A DNA stretch of 22,726 nucleotides from Sphaeroforma arctica JP610. Lineage: Eukaryota; Opisthokonta; Ichthyosporea; Ichthyophonida. Below the pieces are notes generated by a model that did not search any database, was not told the DNA's origin, and saw only the letters and a program-made list of their open reading frames with translations. The DNA lies in NCBI RefSeq assembly GCF_001186125.1, contig NW_014040185.1, positions 6,487 to 29,212 on the forward strand, given 5' to 3'. Numbering within the stretch: the stretch's first letter is position 1; the number at the start of each line of letters is the position of its first letter. The position numbers and the translations under genes are program-made. Positions 19,511 through 22,726 of the stretch are shown here, one piece after another.

Positions 19511-19634
19511 AGGGTGCAAGTCGCATAAACACAATGTTGTACTACCCTTTGAAATTGTCAGTAAGGTTGAGGCCATCCTCAGGCTGAACCAAAAGGATGA
19601 GCGTTATGTACTGTGTGAGCTAAGTATTAAATAA
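19511..19634 (+). CDS. Possible terminal exon (weak)
   Basis: A T-rich run ending GAAG gives an acceptor-like site (AG at 19509-19510). The following frame has coding-like composition (CKSHKHNVVLPFEIVSKVEA, then ILRLNQKDERYVLCELSIK) and ends with TAA at 19632-19634; AATAAT follows at once. The frame is closed just upstream of the acceptor, which is what a real exon would show but also what chance could give. No family and no upstream exon are recognised. If real, its earlier exons would lie beyond element A or in the AT-rich flank. Confidence 0.25.
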
Positions 19635-19665
19635 TAACTAAAGTCATCTCACATTGTTCTCAACA

Positions 19666-19688
19666 AGTGTGCACGCACACGTTGTTAA
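19666..19688. other. Hairpin at the left edge of the inverted-repeat block
   Basis: AACAAGTGTGC and GCACACGTTGTT pair with a single bulge and a minimal loop. Confidence 0.5.
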
Positions 19689-19699
19689 TATTATTAATT

Positions 19700-20258
19700 G
19701 AGTGCACGACTGCCCACCGGCCACCGGTAAAGTCACGCGTAATAGTTCGGTATTTGGGCCCATAAATGGCGACCCTGCCTTTGCGGATGGACCGGATGCG
19801 GTTTAGACACGGGCTCAGGCGATAATAGTTTTATGTTCATTGATGCCGTATAGAGACATTCATCCTTTCCAAGGGTATTAATAAATCGTTAATAGCGTGT
19901 TCCAGATTTGTCAAATCTCGATTTCTATTTTGAAAATCCCAATATTTTTTGGCACATTTCAAGATTATTCCTAAATAATCTGCGAAGGCGCCAAGGTCGT
20001 AGTACAAGTAGAACACCTATTTTTATCTACTTAGGAGTCTAACACCAAATTTGAATCGTCCAAAACGCGATTATTGGGTCAAAATATTTTATGTTGTCAA
20101 GTAGAAATATTGTCCAAACAATATCGTATATGCATTCTGGTAACAGTAATACAAGCTTCAGCTGTTAAAATCGAGAAACAGTGCGTTTACACCATATGTA
20201 AGTATAACAAAAGTCTGAAAATCATAACGAAGCCATATAATTGGATACGCGCACCAAA
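19700..20258 (+). repeat. Inverted-repeat module copy M1
   Basis: Reads outward to inward: GTCACGCGTAAT, GGCTCAGGCG, GCCGTATAGAGACATTC, GCCAAGGTCGTAGTAC, TTAGGAGTCT, CAATATCGTATATGCA, CACCAAAT. The left boundary is soft: similarity to M3 fades at GTGCA (19702). Confidence 0.75.
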
Positions 20259-20266
20259 TTGACCTC

Positions 20267-21116
20267 CATTTGGTGTGCGTGTTCAAATATATAGCTTTGT
20301 TATGATTTTGAGACCAACGTTATACTTGCATAACCATAATTAAACCACAATAATCTAATTTTAATCGTTTGTGGGTGAATGTGTAGTGGATTTTGATAAA
20401 AAGTTCAGGAAATGTGATTCATCGTGCAATCGATTGAATGGCACATCAAATGACGTAAACACACTTTTCTCGATTTTAGCAGCTGTATGTTGCATTACCG
20501 TTATAATAGTGCATATACGATATTGTATATGTACGTGACAACATTGAAACTTTACTAATTATGCATAGTTAGACCCAGTAATCACGTTTTGGAGGTTTTC
20601 GATGTAGTGTCAGACTCCTAAGCATATAAAGTGTTCCACTCGTACTACGACCTTGGCGTCTACGCAGATCATTTACAAAATACTTAATCTTGAAATATGC
20701 CAAAAATAAATAAAATTTGGGAATAAATAGAAATCCGGATTTAGTTAATCAGGAACGCTTCGTTATTTTCATCCCGATTTTATCCCCTTGGTAGATGGAT
20801 GGGGTGTTAAAATAAGCGCGTCTGTGAATGATGTGGGCCGAATGTCTTTATACGGCACTGGTGACAATAAAATTATTAACCACCTCAGGATACTTATACT
20901 TTTTCGAGATTAATTTGCTTAAATATAGGTGTATTAATGTAATTAGCGTGATTTAAAGCACTTATGAGATGTGTTTGTTTTCTGCCGGTTTGTTTGTTAT
21001 CTGTCAGCTGAAAGCGCTCGACTTAAATGTTAGATATTGTAGGGCGGATACAACCCATTTGTTGCACTTATGTTAGGTCCTTGTCGGTCTTAAGGGCTTG
21101 ACAGATACATGTATAT
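20267..21116 (-). repeat. Inverted-repeat module copy M2
   Basis: Reverse-complement partner of M1 in its first two thirds and of M3 in its last third. It carries about 100 bp (20954-21055) with no counterpart in M3. Confidence 0.75.
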
Positions 21117-21182
21117 AGGCGTCCTCTGTCTTAGCTATTGCTTCGGATTCGCCCAAGGTTTTACAGATGTCACTATTCGTGT

Positions 21183-21378
21183 CTAACATGGGTCGACCTC
21201 TCCTCTGAGGCCGACAAAGAACTAATACAACAAGTGCAATAAATGGGCTAAAATCACGCTAATTACATTTTTAAAAAAGCGAAGTAAACTCGAAAAAGTA
21301 CGAGTATGAGACTGGTAGGAAACTGGGCTTGAGGCGGTTAAAATTTTTATTGCCACCAGTGCCGTATAAAGACATTCG
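21183..21378 (+). repeat. Inverted-repeat module copy M3 (partial)
   Basis: Matches the outer part of M1 and, inverted, of M2; it stops at GACATTCGG. The inner part of the module is absent. Confidence 0.7.
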
Positions 21379-22100
21379 GTGTCCTGTGACCTTGTTTTCA
21401 CTGTTCTGTACTATCACATATCAGTAGAACACACATATGTGGCCTGTGCTCCCCATTTTATCTTTTTTTTAAATAAATAATACATATCATTTTTTTCCCT
21501 TTCTTTTCTTTTTAGAAGCGGTATATGTATTGTAATTTTTTAAAACTACCACCTCTATGGCTGAGCTTTTAAATTGCCGCCATTAGGACTACCGCCTAAG
21601 ACTGTACTACTTATTACTGGCGCTTAGAATTGCCTCCACTTTTAGGACTGACTGTGTATTCTTTTTATTCATGGCCCTCTGGCGAAGTCTGGATTCACTC
21701 TGCGCAGCCGTGAGCGGCTCTCAACACCGAACAACTTTAACATGGTTTTTGATTCTTATTGGTTGGTAACATGGTTACAATTATATATAACTCAATATGC
21801 CGCAGTCTAGAACATTTTATTTTTAGTAATAGTAAAATAATCACCGGAACATTCATTTTATTGGCGAATGCTAAATATCATTTTTTTTAAATAGCGAACG
21901 CTGTGTATTATGATTTGTTTGAAACTATAGTTTGTTCAAAGGATTATTCATAGCTCATAGCCCTCATCGAACAATTTAACCTCCTGAACTTCAGGATTCC
22001 TGTTATAGGACTCTCTGAGCTTTTAAAAATGAAAATAAACGCATAAATCCCGGTCATCTAACAACAAGAGTGCACGTTTCAAAGGGTATTAAATTTGATA
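21379..22100. other. Gene-free interval
   Basis: AT-rich with T-runs, a CCGCC/GCCTCC-containing stretch (21555-21650) and a small hairpin AGCCG-TGAG-CGGCT at about 21706. A 32-codon ATG frame at 21671-21769 is too short to support. No gene is seen. Confidence 0.5.
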
Positions 22101-22123
22101 AAGCCAATTCTACGGAAAGGAAA

Positions 22124-22132
22124 TATATATAA
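22124..22132 (+). promoter_or_regulatory. TATA box of the secreted-protein gene
   Basis: TATATATAA, about 65 bp upstream of the ATG at 22195; a CCAAT lies at about 22103. Predicted start of transcription is near 22155. Confidence 0.65.
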
Positions 22133-22194
22133 GTAGAACTATTATATACCGTCGTTAACCTGAGCATTTACAAACCTTTAACAACACCCAAATC

Positions 22195-22336
22195 ATGCGG
22201 AGATACAAGTTCACACTATGTTCCATACTATCGGCTGTACTGATGGGTGTGACTGGGCAAACAGACAAGCCGCTGGTGACGGGTTCTGCGAGAATGGAGC
22301 GCTTGCACATTGAATCTATTGAAAATACCGACGAAG
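22195..22336 (+). CDS. First exon of a signal-peptide-bearing protein (partial)
   Basis: ATG with A at -3, then a classical secretory signal: basic start MRRYK, hydrophobic core FTLCSILSAVLMGVTG, likely cleavage after GVTG/Q (residues 21-22), then a charged mature start (TDKPLVTGSARMERLHIESI). At 22336 the sequence reads GAAG followed by GTATGT, a consensus splice donor, so the exon is 142 nt (47 codons plus 1 nt). The frame beyond it to 22443 reads into low-quality sequence and is probably intron. No acceptor in the remaining 390 bp gives a useful continuation, so the next exon likely lies outside the window. The product family is unknown; secreted or membrane-bound by inference. Confidence 0.65.
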
Positions 22337-22689
22337 GTATGTATCCAATCGTCCTTAGAATGAAGACAGACGGAGAACATATTCATATAACATATATTTT
22401 TATTTCGTATATTGTATTCACCAAGTCTCAGTTTCATTTGTAGACGCGAGATTCAAAGAAATCATTTTCTACATAAAGCATGCATCTTATTAAGTGCCTG
22501 CTATACTACAGATAAAACGCAAATAACTTCTAAATACTGATGGCAAGTGGGGGTTGTGTATAGTAGTTCTTTTTTTGAAACGATGCATGGTCAGTTTAAA
22601 ATCTTCCTACCTCAGCTTTAAATATGACAAGTGAATACAAATGAAAATTCAAACACAATCTTCAATCATGTGTATATACGAATATATAT

Positions 22690-22723
<34 letters not shown>

Positions 22724-22726
22724 TTA
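22337..22726 (+). other. First intron of the secreted-protein gene (runs off the window)
   Basis: Begins GTATGT and is AT-rich. Acceptor-like sites at about 22600 (GGTCAG) and 22615 (CCTCAG) both lead to early stops in the required phase. Confidence 0.45.
22680..22726. repeat. (AT)n microsatellite at the right edge
   Basis: Two runs of AT dinucleotides separated by AAAT, reaching the window end. Confidence 0.95.

Larger units (their letters stand above)
19700..21378. repeat. Alternating inverted-repeat block (foldback-like), about 1.7 kb
   Basis: One module occurs three times: M1 (about 19700-20258, +), M2 (20267 to about 21116, -) and a partial M3 (about 21183-21378, +). M1/M2 form a large imperfect palindrome with centre CACCAAAT-TGACCTCC-ATTTGGTG (20251-20274). 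Shared blocks along the arms include GCCAAGGTCGTAGTAC, TTAGGAGTCT, CAATATCGTATATGCA and TAAAATCGAGAAA. M2/M3 form a second palindrome: CGAATGTCTTTATACGGCAC (20839-20858) pairs with 21359-21378, AATTAGCGTGATT (20941-20953) with 21252-21264, and CCCATTTGTTGCAC (21056-21069) with 21234-21247. Arm identity is roughly 70-80% by eye. No transposase, TSD or gene was found. It could be a foldback DNA transposon family or a dispersed satellite. Confidence 0.85.

Noticed and set aside
20074-20262. 62-aa frame inside palindrome arm M1
   Set aside because: It lies wholly in diverged inverted-repeat sequence and is not kept open in the M2 counterpart; no coding signal.
21671-21769. 32-codon ATG frame ending in a hydrophobic stretch
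   Set aside because: Too short, with no promoter, splice or family support.
1-22726. CRISPR arrays, tRNA or rRNA genes
   Set aside because: No regularly spaced repeats with unique spacers, no cloverleaf with a convincing T-arm, and no rRNA-like conserved blocks were found.

Overview
This window is from a eukaryotic nuclear genome. It has AT-rich intergenic DNA, TATA boxes about 65-150 bp upstream of ATGs, a clear GTATGT splice donor, an 8-bp-TSD hAT-type mini-transposon and nested Ty3/Gypsy-type LTR retrotransposon fossils. Two genes look intronless and one begins at the right edge. The organism cannot be named from sequence alone; a gene-sparse, repeat-rich protist, fungus or unicellular relative of animals would fit.

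Layout. 1-57 is a TGTA microsatellite. 170-496 (-) is a small, very basic protein with a mitochondrial-type presequence. 1409-2374 (-) is the best host gene: an intronless globin-fold protein whose proximal heme ligand position (F8) reads Tyr instead of His and which ends in a basic amphipathic tail. 2991-3272 is a non-autonomous hAT-like MITE with perfect 8-bp target duplications. 3281-5725 is low-coding DNA with several simple or heptamer repeat arrays and one weak exon candidate.

5.7-19.0 kb is a nest of at least three broken Ty3/Gypsy-type elements. Element A (-) is the outer one, with related LTRs near 5728-6005 and 18437-19027; its integrase region is split by younger material. Element C (-, about 11.14-15.1 kb) carries gag, protease and the first part of RT. 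Element B (+, about 6.8-11.14 kb) carries RT, RNase H and integrase with a chromodomain-like tail, and ends in an 868-bp LTR directly abutting C's RT. These are fossils with many breaks.

19.1-22.1 kb has weak exon candidates and, at 19.7-21.4 kb, a striking block made of one module repeated three times in alternating orientation, forming two large imperfect palindromes. This is the least explained structure here. At 22195 a TATA-driven gene for a signal-peptide-bearing protein starts and leaves the window inside its first intron.

No operon-like or pathway linkage joins the host genes; they look independent. The most unusual items are the His-less globin-like protein and the alternating inverted-repeat module.
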